From Lactuca virosa (lineage: Eukaryota; Streptophyta; Magnoliopsida; Asterales; Asteraceae), in assembly GCA_928212115.1 (NCBI GenBank), contig CAKMRJ010005634.1, positions 120,301,282 to 120,365,281 on the forward strand: 64,000 bases of DNA, in the 5' to 3' direction. Below the pieces are notes generated by a model, which was given only the letters and a program-made list of their open reading frames with translations, was not told the origin of the DNA and did not search any database. Numbering within the stretch: the first letter of the stretch is position 1; each line of letters begins with the position of its first letter. Below are positions 48,628 through 59,200 of this stretch, in pieces. Position numbers and translations under genes: made by a program.

Positions 48628-49020
48628 TTCTCTCCCTAAATGCTTACAAATGATGAGATATACAATAAGTGATACAAGGCTATAATATAGTAATCCGACT
48701 AGCAAGTGTGGTAATAAATGAAACATAATGAGAACCAAATGCTGAGATGTCTCTGAAACTCTAAAGTGTCTGTGAAGTCTGAAACTGGCCATGATTCTCT
48801 AAACAATGAAGGTCTTCGGCTTCAAAGCACCACCAATGAAGCAGAAAAGTAAGATCCAAAGCTTCAAGCTAGTCATAAGCGCCATGAGCAAGTAGAAGAT
48901 CACCATGAGCAAGTAGAAGATCCAATAAAAGAAACACTTTGGCTTCAAAAAGTCTGAAAAACATCTCGAGTCCTCGAATCATAATACACCAAAATTCTTC
49001 AAAGAATAACCTGCTAAAAA

Positions 49021-49395
49021 TGTGAAGCATCCAAAAAATGAAGTCCGGATAATAAATAATGTGAATCCAAAGACATGGTCCAACAATGCCAAAAATTTGA
49101 TCAAAAGGATCAAAAATAAGTGCCACGTCACATCGCCAAAATAATCTTCGTCTTCAAAATATCACAAATCCAAACTCGAAAAATCATAAGATCTGAACCG
49201 GATGGAAACACAAAGAATCATCCTGTGATAGAGTCCGAATAATAAATAACCTGAACCGGGAAACATCGAGTAATGCCAAAAATTTGATCCGTGAAGACCA
49301 AAAATAAGTGCCACATCGCATCACTAAATAAATCATCGTCTTCAGAAGTCTTCAAAAATTCAAACTCAAACAATCATAAAAACCATATCCGGATG
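49021..49395. repeat. Tandem duplication of about 190 bp in the non-autonomous element
   Basis: The halves beginning 'gtccggataataaataa' (49042) and 'gtccgaataataaataa' (49227) share the order of blocks 'aatgccaaaaatttgatc', 'aaaaataagtgccac' and 'atcgtcttca'. The copies are diverged. Confidence 0.8.
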
Positions 49396-49974
49396 ATATC
49401 ATAATCTCCTCTCCCTATTTTTGATAACCAAAGACCGGATATCAAAAATAAATATATCTTCGGGATGGAGAGTGTCTGATACCAAGAGCTAAGAAGGCTC
49501 TCTCTAGATGTATGAAGGGTCTCGATAAGACATGAGAAATAAAGTAAAATAGATACTCTACGGTCATCATAAGCTGGGTGATTCAATTGCTGAAGCTGCT
49601 CGAACAAATACCATAGAAAGGAGAATAACTCTGCATGAAAAATAATCTCTGTTGTGCCGAAAAGATACCAAAATACCCAAACTGCGGTGCCGGAACTCTC
49701 GAAGTGGTTTTCAATAGAAAAATAAAGTGCACATGCTCAAGATACATGATTCGTCAACCGAAGATCAAGAGCGACAAGCCATAAAATCTCATAAAGTAAA
49801 GAATGCGAAACAACTTTGTTGATCAATCGCCGTTGCGGTGAAAGCATCACAAAGAATAATATGAAGTCCGACTGCGGTATTGAGTAATCTTTATGGAAAG
49901 AATAGAAGTCTTTCAAAATAATCGACATGAAATGAACCAATGTGACTAACCAAGGTTGGGTTGTGGCAAAAATT

Positions 49975-50345
49975 GGTGTTAAAAAAAATAATTGGTTTTA
50001 AAAAAAATAATTGGTTTTTAAAAAAAAAAATAATTGGTTTTAATAAAAAAAAATTGTCTAAATAAAAAAAATTGGTGTTAAAAAAATAACTGGTTAAATA
50101 AAAATAATTGGTGTTAAAAAAAGTTTATTAAAAAAAAATACTAATAATAAAAAAATTGGCTGAAAAGAAAAAAAATGAAGTTAAAAAAAATAAGAGGGTT
50201 AAAAAAAAGAAAGGCTGATGAGAAGGGGAGGAGGGAAGGAAAGAAGGAAGAAGGAATAGGGAAAGAAGGAGTAAGGAGGAAGAAGAAGGGAAGGAAAGGA
50301 GGAGGGAAGTAGGCTAAAAGAGAAGAGGGAGGAGGGCCGAAGAAG
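49975..50345 (+). repeat. Purine-strand tract: A-rich, then AG-rich
   Basis: 49975-50170 repeats 'aattggttttaaaaaaaa' with variable A runs. 50200-50345 is almost pure A and G (AAGGAGG-like). The minus strand, which would be the RNA strand of the element, is correspondingly U- and UC-rich. Confidence 0.85.
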
Positions 50346-50754
50346 GGCCGAAGTTAAGGAGGGAGGTTGCAGATCAGAGGTTAGTTGCGGTGGGGTTGAA
50401 AGGTGGGTGAGGAAGGAGTTGCGGATGGAGTGGTTGCAGGTCGGAGGGTGCGGATGGTAAGGGGTTAGTACCGAAGTCAGGGGGCAGTGAAGTAGCTACG
50501 AGTTGGCGAAGGATAGCTGTGGTCGATGCGAAAGGTTGCAGCTGATTGTGAAGAGATCAGACTGCGGTAGGGCGAGAAGCTGTCTGAAGGCAAGAGGAAT
50601 TGACTTCGGTTCGGAGTTGCGGTAACTGCCTGCGGACTGAAAGAGGGACTGCGGTCGGATGAGCATTTTTTTCGGTATAAGGCAATGGGCAGCAGAAGAG
50701 AAGACCGCGGGTCATCATGGACATCCGAGGCTGCGGTCTGCTCAGCAGACCTCG

Positions 50755-50755
<1 letters not shown>

Positions 50756-50796
<41 letters not shown>
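50756..50796. repeat. (TA)n microsatellite
   Basis: About 20 TA units in the interior of the non-autonomous element. Confidence 0.95.
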
Positions 50797-50801
<5 letters not shown>

Positions 50802-51468
50802 TTTAATAAAAGAGGAGGGAATAAGGCTTTGGCCAAGGGAATAAGGAGTGTGCAGGTGGTTTACAAGGGACAAAAGGTGATGGGATGGGACAAAGTCACA
50901 TGGTTTTTACTTGGGAAAACAAATATAAGTGGAATACACTTTACCTAAAAGAGCAACAATGACAAATGACTTTATGCAAACACAAAATCACGTCCAAACT
51001 CTACAATCTAAAGATTCACAGCAAGAAAATTTGAGGAATAGTTGCTTCATACCTCATGAAGATTTACAAGCTGCTGGGTAAAAAAATAATTGTCCACTCT
51101 CTTGAATAATAAGCTCATAATTTGTGTCTTTTCTTCCAAGAATAAAAACTTCTCTTGGAGCAATTCTTCAACCATTATAAGACCACAAAATTAATTTCTT
51201 CTCCCATTTTTCTTCATTTCTTCAACCGCAAAATAATAAGAACATCAAGAACATGATTTCCAGCAGAACATTTGAATGAGTAGCAGCAACAAAATTATTC
51301 TTCTAAGCAAGAATCAACCCAGAATAATAGAAAACTCATCAAAAAATTTCCGGTTTGGACACGAAAATTCTTGCAAAAACACCAAAAAATCTTCAAGATA
51401 ATCATCGAACGGGAGTCGTTCCCTTGAACTAGTCGATTAAACCTTCAAGGTACGGCTCTGATACCAAT

Positions 51469-51824
51469 TGTTAGAACCCATTTTGAACGAACGGTAGATG
51501 CGGAAGAAAAATATCTCGAGATTTATCACGTATAAAAATATAAACATGAAGAACACATGATGAGAATTTCATAGATAAGAAAAGAAAAGAGAGATGAACA
51601 TAAAAACGTTACAAGCACATGGATGGAGAGATAACTCTCCCTTGGTGGGAGAGATCCCACCAATTTCTCTCTCTAGAAATTACATTTTTAGAAGTGCATA
51701 CCTAGAAAAGTGACCACCTCTCCCTTTATATAGGAGGGAGAGAAAATACACCTAACATACAATAAAGGGAAATAAATAACCTAACTATCACTCGTTATTT
51801 ATAGAGCATTTCCATGCTCCAACA
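51469..51824 (-). mobile_element. 5' LTR of the non-autonomous element
   Basis: 356 bp, same length as the other copy with no net indel. The reversed primer site is two bases to its left. Confidence 0.95.
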
Positions 51825-52080
51825 GGTTTTGAGCACTACAACATTCCTATGGTGTACATGCAACCCTAATGCTTTGGATCTAGGTTTTCTCAAGTTATAC
51901 ATGCAAATAATCATCCAAAGCATAAACCCTAATAACTAGCATACCAATTTCGAAATTTACACATAAAATAGGGTTTAGGTGTTACCTTTCTTGTTGTTGA
52001 TTTGATCTTGACCTTCAAGAGCTTAGTGCCTCAAATGTTGCACCTCTAATGGAGTCACAAACACCACTAGCAACAAGGAA

Positions 52081-52086
<6 letters not shown>

Positions 52087-52146
<60 letters not shown>
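52087..52146. repeat. (GA)30 microsatellite in copia-B 5' LTR
   Basis: Thirty uninterrupted GA units; the homologous position in the other LTR of the same element has eight. Confidence 0.95.
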
Positions 52147-52149
<3 letters not shown>

Positions 52150-52665
52150 AGGCCTCAAAACCGGATAGGGTTCTCTTAGAAACTCATAGGGGGCGATTTT
52201 GTGTGCCTTGGGGTTTCTTATAGAGTTTAGCTATTAGGGTTTTCAAGTGGAAACCCTAATTTCCCTTGCTTAGGCCCTAAGTAACACATGGACCCCCATA
52301 TGGCAAGCCTTGGACGAAATTCTAAGGGCTCCCATATATTTTCGTCCATCATATGCCAATAAGATCCATTAGCCCAAACTATAACTATTACTGATTTACA
52401 TAATCAGTCCCCGTCAATTTAATCAATCTCTTTTGATCACTAAATTAATTCCAAATTAATTTCTGATCAATACTAATTAAATAATATGATTTCTCAGTTA
52501 ATATATTATTCTTATAATATATTAATAAATCATAATAAACCTCTTTCTCCATAATTCATCCTACCAAATTGCTATGGTGAAGGCAACCCAAAAGGACCAT
52601 GCTACTATCGGGTCAAGTACATACCAATTATAGTTATGGGCTTAGACACCTAATTCAACACTAAT

Positions 52666-53118
52666 ATGTTAGATAAATCGTGTTTATGGAATTATCGTCT
52701 TTTTCCATATAAACAAGAAGCGTATCGCAATGCTCCAGTCGGAAGGAATCTTGGAATCATTCGACCTTAAATCGGATGATGTATGTGAGTCTTGTTTACT
52801 TGGCAAGATGAATAAGTCACCATTCATAGGGACTTGTGAAAGATGTGAAGCTTTGTTGGAGCTCATAGACAGATGTGTGTGGACCGATCAGATCGGCCAC
52901 AAGGGACGGTAAACACTACAACGTTACATTTACTGATAATTTAAGTAGACATGGTTATGCTTATCTGATTAAACATAATTAAGACACTTTTAAAAAGTTC
53001 AAAGGGTTTCAAAACGAAGTACAAAATCAATTGGGCAAGAAGATAAAGGTTATCCAATCCGATAAGGGAGGAAAATACCTTAATATCAAAATTAACAATA
53101 ATCTTAGAGCTTGTGGAA
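52666..53118 (+). pseudogene. Copia-E pol, third fragment (pre-integrase to integrase core)
   Basis: It follows the CTAAT duplication. SCLWNYRL matches SLWHCRL of copia-A and after a shift NKKRIAMLQSEGILESFDLK and CESCLLGKMNKSPF match the pre-integrase block. The first Asp region of integrase is altered (LIDRCVW for LIHTDVCG). To 53118 the reading has several stops but parallels copia-A 57900-58100. Gypsy-B interrupts at 53119; the rest of copia-E should be right of the window. Confidence 0.9.
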
Positions 53119-53965
53119 TGTAACATCCAAATCTTGAGGTACACATTTTATTTATGTTTGAAAACCTGGTTAGCCATGACGTGGTGATGGTATCACCACG
53201 ACATCGCAAATTAGTTTGAAACCGCACATCTTAAATGGGTGGCACGACGTGGCACCAAGTTGGCCTCGACGTGGCGACCATTTTGAGCCAAACCCTAATT
53301 CTCGGGCCTTGAGCCCTATTTAAAGGAAGTAAATGCTAGGGTTTCCTCTACCCTTAGCCTCCATCACCTTCAAATGACTTATCCAAACTCAAGTTCTTTT
53401 GGAAGCTTTTGTGCTGATATTTCAAGTCCTATGTGGTTTTAAAGGAAGAAGAAGAAGAGTTGATGCCTTGATTCAGCAAACAAACCTTTCCTTCACTTTT
53501 ATGCGTATTCTTCACCCTTTGTAAGTCCTCAAGCTTCCATCTTTTAATTCCTTTCTCCTTAGATCTAGGCTTTATGTCATATTATGGTCCCTTTGATGTG
53601 GTTGGTATGGGTTAAAGAGATAAAGCTTGCAAGTTTATGGTTTCTCTAAGTCCTAAGAGCATTATATCTCATAGATCTAGGAAGTGGTTGTGATTTGGGA
53701 ACCTTGCTTGAATTTTAGGTTATTTTGCATATTTTGACCAAAATTTGGGAAAGTACATGCATGATGTATGAATGTCCATAAAGTTTGCATTTTTAGGGAT
53801 CATTAGAGTCTCTAAAGTCCTTCTAGAAGTTTTGGACGTACTTAATGGTTTAATCCCATGCATTAAGTTAGCTTTTGGAACTTAGAATTGAGATTTAGGC
53901 TTAAAGGGATATCTCAAGGGATAAACTTGGAAACTTTATCCGTTAAGATCATGGGAAGAATTCTC
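53119..53965 (+). mobile_element. Gypsy-B 5' LTR, 3' part deleted
   Basis: It has the features of the other gypsy LTRs here: words around ACGTGGTGATGG / CACGACGTGGCACC at 53175-53275, 'aaaccctaattctcggg' at 53285 and CTATTTAAAGG at 53310. No LTR end and no primer site is found before gag begins near 53966, so the join is a deletion. Confidence 0.75.
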
Positions 53966-54816
53966 AGCGAATGGGCTTCTACCCCGATGGGTCGAAGTTG
54001 GGGTTTTCATACTACCTTCTAAGGGACTGAGCTTGTGATTGGTGGGATAAGGTTGGTCATGCTTTGGGATCTGCGGCTGTGGCGGCTATGACATGGGATG
54101 ATTTTGTGGCGATGTTTCGAGCTGAGTTTGCACCCGCGATCAAGGTGCAACACCTGGCAAGTTTGTTTCAGGACCTTCGCTGGACTACTGAGATTGTGGC
54201 GAAGATCACCACCAAGTTCTGGGAGAGAGCTCTGTTGGTACCGCAATATGCAGCAGATGAGGAGATGAAGAAGACGAGGTACCACAATATGTTGAGGGAT
54301 GACATTAGGGAGTCTGTGAGCTTGTTGGGCTGCAAGACCCTAGATGATATGATTGCTAGAGCTTGGGAACAGGAGATTGATTTAGAGCTTCTGAAGAAGC
54401 AGAGGTCGGTGCAGACACCGACATCAAAGGGCCAGACTAGAGGCCCAAGACTATTGACTCAAGACCGATGGGCCATCAGGGCCGGGGCAACTGTGCCAAG
54501 TGTGGGAATAATCACAAGGGAGAATTTTGAGAGAATGTAGGGAGCTATTTTAGATGCGGCCAGTCAGGTCATTTTAGTAGGGATTTCACTCGTGGAACAT
54601 TGATATGCTTCCACTTCAATCATACGGGCCATAAAAGGGCCAATTGTCCATGACTAACATGGGGGAGCAGTGGCAGTGCCTGTACCAGCCACTTTGAGGA
54701 TTACTGATAGCCGCCAGGGCAAGGCGGATTCTCTAGTGGTGAAGACCATGGTTTTCCAGTTGATAACCGAGGAGGCGAGAGCAGCTCTAGATGTGGCTAC
54801 TGGTATGTATCATAAA
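53966..54816 (+). pseudogene. Gypsy-B gag
   Basis: It begins with GFYPDGSKLGFSYYLLRD, which matches the middle of Gag, so the N-terminal third is missing. After a TGA the same frame gives ACDWWDKVGHALGS and the 158-codon stretch 54064-54540 (MTWDDFVAMFRAEFAP to CKTLDDMIARAWEQEIDLEL), similar to gypsy-A. It is followed by two damaged zinc knuckles (FRCGQSGHFSRDF near 54556 and CFHFNHTGHKRANC near 54610) and ITEEARAALDVATG, which leads to protease. Copia-A interrupts about ten bases after the last codon. Confidence 0.9.
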
Positions 54817-54819
54817 ATG

Positions 54820-54910
54820 AAATTTGCATGTATAACTAGAGAAAACTTAGATCCAAAGCATTAGGGTTGTTTGTGCACCATAGGGATGTTATAGTGCTCA
54901 AAACCCATCA
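54820..54910 (+). mobile_element. Copia-A 5' LTR remnant, 91 bp
   Basis: It aligns with the last 91 bases of the 3' LTR (61862-61952) with one mismatch. The first 670 or so bases, with the promoter, are missing. Confidence 0.95.
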
Positions 54911-54911
54911 G

Positions 54912-54923
54912 TGGTATCAGAGA
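54912..54923 (+). promoter_or_regulatory. Copia-A primer binding site
   Basis: TGGTATCAGAGA, one base after the LTR; the last base differs from the usual TGGTATCAGAGC. Confidence 0.9.
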
Positions 54924-55587
54924 CTACGGTAGTTTTATGTTATATTGATGCATGGTTTATTGTTCAAAGTTGAAGCAAAATGAAAAACTATTTCTGCCGG
55001 ACTGAACTCGACGAGTCCAAGGAGGAACTCGACGAGTTCATGATGAACTCGACGAGTCCATTAGCTGACTCGACGAGTTGCACTGTCTGGTGGCAAAATT
55101 TCAAGTTTTTTTTGGCCTAAATTGTAATAGGATCATTACCACAAACTGTTTTGTATCATAAAATCTGTTTTTTCTGATATGGTAGTGATTATCATCATCC
55201 AATTAAAAGATAATTGTCAAAATTTCAAGATTATTGTTAGTTTATATGATAAGCTAATGGTTTGTAAATTTTTGATTTGATATTATCTTGCCTTATGAGT
55301 TAAATTAGGTCAATGATAAATTATATGATACTTTTATTAGTTAAACTTGATCTAAATGTTTTTGAAGAGTTTCATAACTTGTCCTCAAGTTATGGAACAT
55401 GAAAAGTCTCATTCATTAAACATTAAACTCATAAGTTATGGAAACCAAAAGTTTTGAAGAGTTACAAAACTTGCCCTCAAGTTTTGGAATTTTTAAAGTC
55501 TCACTTATGAAACATTTAATTCCAAACCTTAGAATTTTAAAAGTTTAAAATTCAACCCTTATACTATTATAATATTAAAAGTTAATA

Positions 55588-55621
<34 letters not shown>

Positions 55622-56285
55622 ACAAGTCAGTCTTACCGTTAGTAGGCCTCATTCATGAAGCTGATCTATAAGGGGTGTTGAAGGAAGCGGCATGTAAAAT
55701 GACCGCCATTGGGCATCTACTCTAAATGTTTTTTTATAAAATTCTCAATCTTAGTTACTTTAGGAAAAATGTGAAAATGATGCTGTTCCATGAAATTGCA
55801 CTTTGCACCTTGCCAAGTCGTTAGTGGAGCGTGTGTGGTTAACCGACACATTAACTTGGACTAGTAAGGGTGGCAAAGGGTAGCTTGATGTTTGTCATGG
55901 ATCAATGGAGCGTGTGTGGTTAACCGACACATTGATTAGGTGATAAATGACATCGAGTGTACCAAGCACATTTTCATGGTTATTCAGACCTTGTTTGTGA
56001 TCCTCGGTATCCCAGTCACAAACTTGAAGGGCATAATCGGGATTTAAACATGCCATTGAAAAGTTCAGTGAATCTCAAAAGAATCTAGGAATGTCAATTC
56101 ATTTAAAACTCAATAATCAATTTCGTTTTTCATGGTGGAAATTGGTAAATCGTCATTTACCTACCTTCAAATATTTTGCAATTGGATTAAGGCATCCCTC
56201 TTCCGAATTGTAAAATATTGTGTTGGGTCATAGCCTTAATATTTCATTTGGGTGTTATATTAAGGATTCTTATCTAATCTAAACT
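54924..56285 (+). other. Copia-A untranslated leader
   Basis: No coding frame. It has four copies of the palindrome ACTCGACGAGT at 55008-55083, a (TA)n at 55591-55619, and two copies of GTGTGGTTAACCGACAC (55833-55849 and 55914-55930). Ordered blocks are shared with the leaders of copia-B and copia-E. Confidence 0.85.
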
Positions 56286-59200
56286 TTGTCTTTCTTTTTC
56301 AGATGTCTTAACACTGCTTCTGGCTCAAACCCTTCTGGTTCTTTCTCCCTCATGAACTTGTGTGGGAGGTTCATCTTTGATGGTTCGAATTTCAATGATT
56401 GGATTCAGAACATTAGGATGGTCACTCGTTACGAGGACAAGGAATATGTCCTCGATAAAGAGCTTAAGGAGATTGATGAAGCAACCGCTACTCCTGAAGA
56501 AGTTGTTGAATATAGGACTCATGAGAAGGACGCCACAAAGGTGTCATGTATCATGTTAGCCACTATGACAGCTGAACTTCAAAAGTCCTATGAGGAATAC
56601 TACCCTTTCGAGATGCACCAAGACTTGATGGAAAGGTACTATCAAAGTGCTTGACAGGAAAGGTATGAAATCTTTTCCTCCATTATTACAACAAAAATGA
56701 AGGATGGAGAGTCCATCACGACCCACTTGCAAAAGATGCAAAGGTTTGTGGACCGATTGCTGAAGTTGAATGTAAACTTTGATGAAGAGTTGGCCATTTA
56801 TATTATCCTACACTCTTTGCATCCTTGTTATGATCAGTTTCGTATGACTTATCATATGAACAAAGAGGAGGTCACTCTAAGCAAGATTCAAGGCCTACTC
56901 AGAACTGTTGAGAGTAGTTTGGAAGGCAAATATGTTATTCCTACTCCTACTGCTATTGCTCATGTTCTGGAAATTGGACATGGGAAAGAGAAGAAGAGGA
57001 AGGCTCCTGCTAAGAGCCACAAGGGAAAGTCCCATGGTGGATCATCTTCTAGTGGAACCAAAGGTGATTCTGCTACTCCCTCTACCAACCCAAAAGAAGC
57101 AGAGTGCTTCTATTGTCATGATAAAGGGCACTGGAAGCGAAGCTGCCCCAAATACTTGCAGGATGTCAAGGATGGGAAAATAAAGCCCACCCATGCAGGT
57201 ATTTACACTATTCTGTCTAATAACTCATCATATGATAATTCTTTGGTCCTTGATACAGGTTGTGGTTTTCACATTTGTTCTGATTTGCAGGGACTAAAAA
57301 GAAGTAGGGATGTGGAGCACGGGAAGATAAACTTAATCATGGGGAATAGGAAAGTGTCGCCTGTCACCAAGATTGGAGTTTATTCTTTATTTCTTAGTAG
57401 TGGGTTAGAATTGGATTTGAATAATTGTTGCTACTCGTTCGATATGGCGAGAAATATTATTTCCTTTCATGGTTTGTATAAACAAGGTTTTAGTTTTTCA
57501 TTTAATAATGAAATTGGTTCTATTAATGCTTTTTATAATGGTATATTTTATTTTAAAGCATTGCCTTGTAATGGTATATATGAAACTGTGATGGTTGTAG
57601 ACAACTTAGGAAATAATGTATTGCACATCGATTCGTCAAATGGTTTGGACAAGGCATCCTTGTGGCATTGTCGTCTTGGACATGTCAGCAAGAAGCGCAT
57701 AGCCCAACTCCAAAAGGATGGAGTCTTGGAGTCATTCGACTTAAAGTCGGATGACACTTGCGAATCTTGTTTGCTTGGAAAGATGACCAAGTCACCCTTC
57801 ACTGGTACTTGTGAAAGGGGTGAGGGTCTGTTGGATCTCATACACACCGATGTGTGTGGACTCTTCAGATCACCTACAAGTAATGGTAAGCGCTTCTATG
57901 TGAATTTTACTTATGATTACAACAGATATGGCTATATCTACTTAATCAAGCATAAGTCAGAAACCTTTGAAAAATTCAAAGAGTTTAAACAAGAAGTGGA
58001 GAATCAACTGGGCAGGAAGATAAAGATGATCCGATCCCATCGAGGTGGTTAATATCTTAGTATCGAGTTCCACTACTATCTTAAGGAATGTGGAATTGTT
58101 TCACAATTGACGTCACATAGGACACCACAACTTAATGGTGTGGCTGAGAGGCGCAATCGAACCTTTTTGGACATGGTTCGTTCCATGATGAGTCGAGCTT
58201 CGTTACCTATCTCATTTTGGGGGTATGCCTTAGACACTGCCGCCCATATCCTTAATCTAGTCTCAACTAAGAAGGTTACCAAAACACCTCACGAGATGTG
58301 GACAGGGAAGGTTACCTCGTTAGCACATATCAAGGTTTGGGGTTACGAGGCTTTCGTAAGACGAGAGAATCCTGAAAAGCTCGAACCTTGTAGTGAGTGA
58401 TGTATATTCATCAACTACCCGTATAAGTCCTCTGGATATCTCTTCTATAGACCGAGTGACAATGTTGTCTCCATTGCAAGGAGAGGGGTTTTCCACGAAA
58501 GAGAACTCATATGCCAAGAGGATAGTGGGAGGCAAATTGACCTTGAAGAGCTTCAAGAGTTAAGTGATGAACGAACCTCAACCACTAGCGCTCAACCCGA
58601 GGAGGAAACTCCTGTTGAACCAGTCGACGAGTTCGTACCTCTGAGACGTTCCAGTAGAGTTAGTGTTCCACCTGTGTTATATGGTTTTCATATAACAAAT
58701 GAAGGTGATATGTTTATCAGTGATAGTACATTGATAAATTTGGATGAACCTAATAACTACAAGGAAGCCATGGCAGGCCCTGAGTCTGCAAAATGGAAAG
58801 AGGCTATGGACAGCGAGATTCAGTCCATGTATGACAATCAAGTTTGGAACTTGGTTTAAAATGTACCAGGTCGTAAGACGGTCGGGTGCAAATGGATCTT
58901 CAAGAAGAAGACCGACATGGATGGGAAAGTACGCACATATAAGGCGCAACTGGTTGCGAAGGGCTTTACTCAAACTCATGGAGTTGACTATGATGAGACC
59001 TTCTCACCAGTAGCGAAGATTAAGTCTATAAGTGTTATGCCAGACATATCTGCATTTCATGATTAAGAAATATGGCAAATGGATGTCAAAACCGCTTTCC
59101 TTAATGGGAAGTTGGCTGAAGATGTTTACATGAGTCAGCCAGATGGTTTTGTCAATGCAAAGTACCTTAATAGAGTGCGTAAGCTTGAGAAATCCATTTA

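Larger units (their letters stand above)
48272..51824 (-). mobile_element. Non-autonomous LTR retroelement, minus strand
   Basis: LTRs of 356 bp each (48272-48627 and 51469-51824) have TGTT..AACA ends and are flanked by perfect duplications GGTTT (48267-48271, 51825-51829). A reversed primer site GGCTCTGATACCA at 51454-51466 and a reversed purine tract (TTCTCTCCCTAAATG at 48628) show minus orientation. The LTRs differ at about twelve positions by eye. The 2.84-kb interior has no gag or pol motif on either strand. This is the layout of a small LARD-like element moved by enzymes from another. Confidence 0.95.
41960..52660 (-). mobile_element. Copia-B, defective Ty1/copia element, minus strand
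   Basis: Bounded by Cop1 LTRs and perfect duplications CTAAT (41955-41959 and 52661-52665). The polypurine tract lies by the left LTR and the primer site by the right LTR, so it runs on the minus strand. Net length without the inner element is about 7.1 kb. Gag remains at 46570-47040 and traces of RT are at 44190-44690, but no long frame exists. The LTRs are only a few percent different by eye, which contrasts with the decayed coding part. Confidence 0.95.
48262..52660 (-). mobile_element. Copia-B 5' LTR, split by a 3.55-kb insertion
   Basis: The first ten bases TGATGGGTTT are at 48262-48271 and the rest (from TGAGCACTACAAC) at 51830-52660. The second part aligns with the left LTR at 41970-42758. 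The GA run is 30 units (52087-52146), against 8 in the left LTR. Confidence 0.95.
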
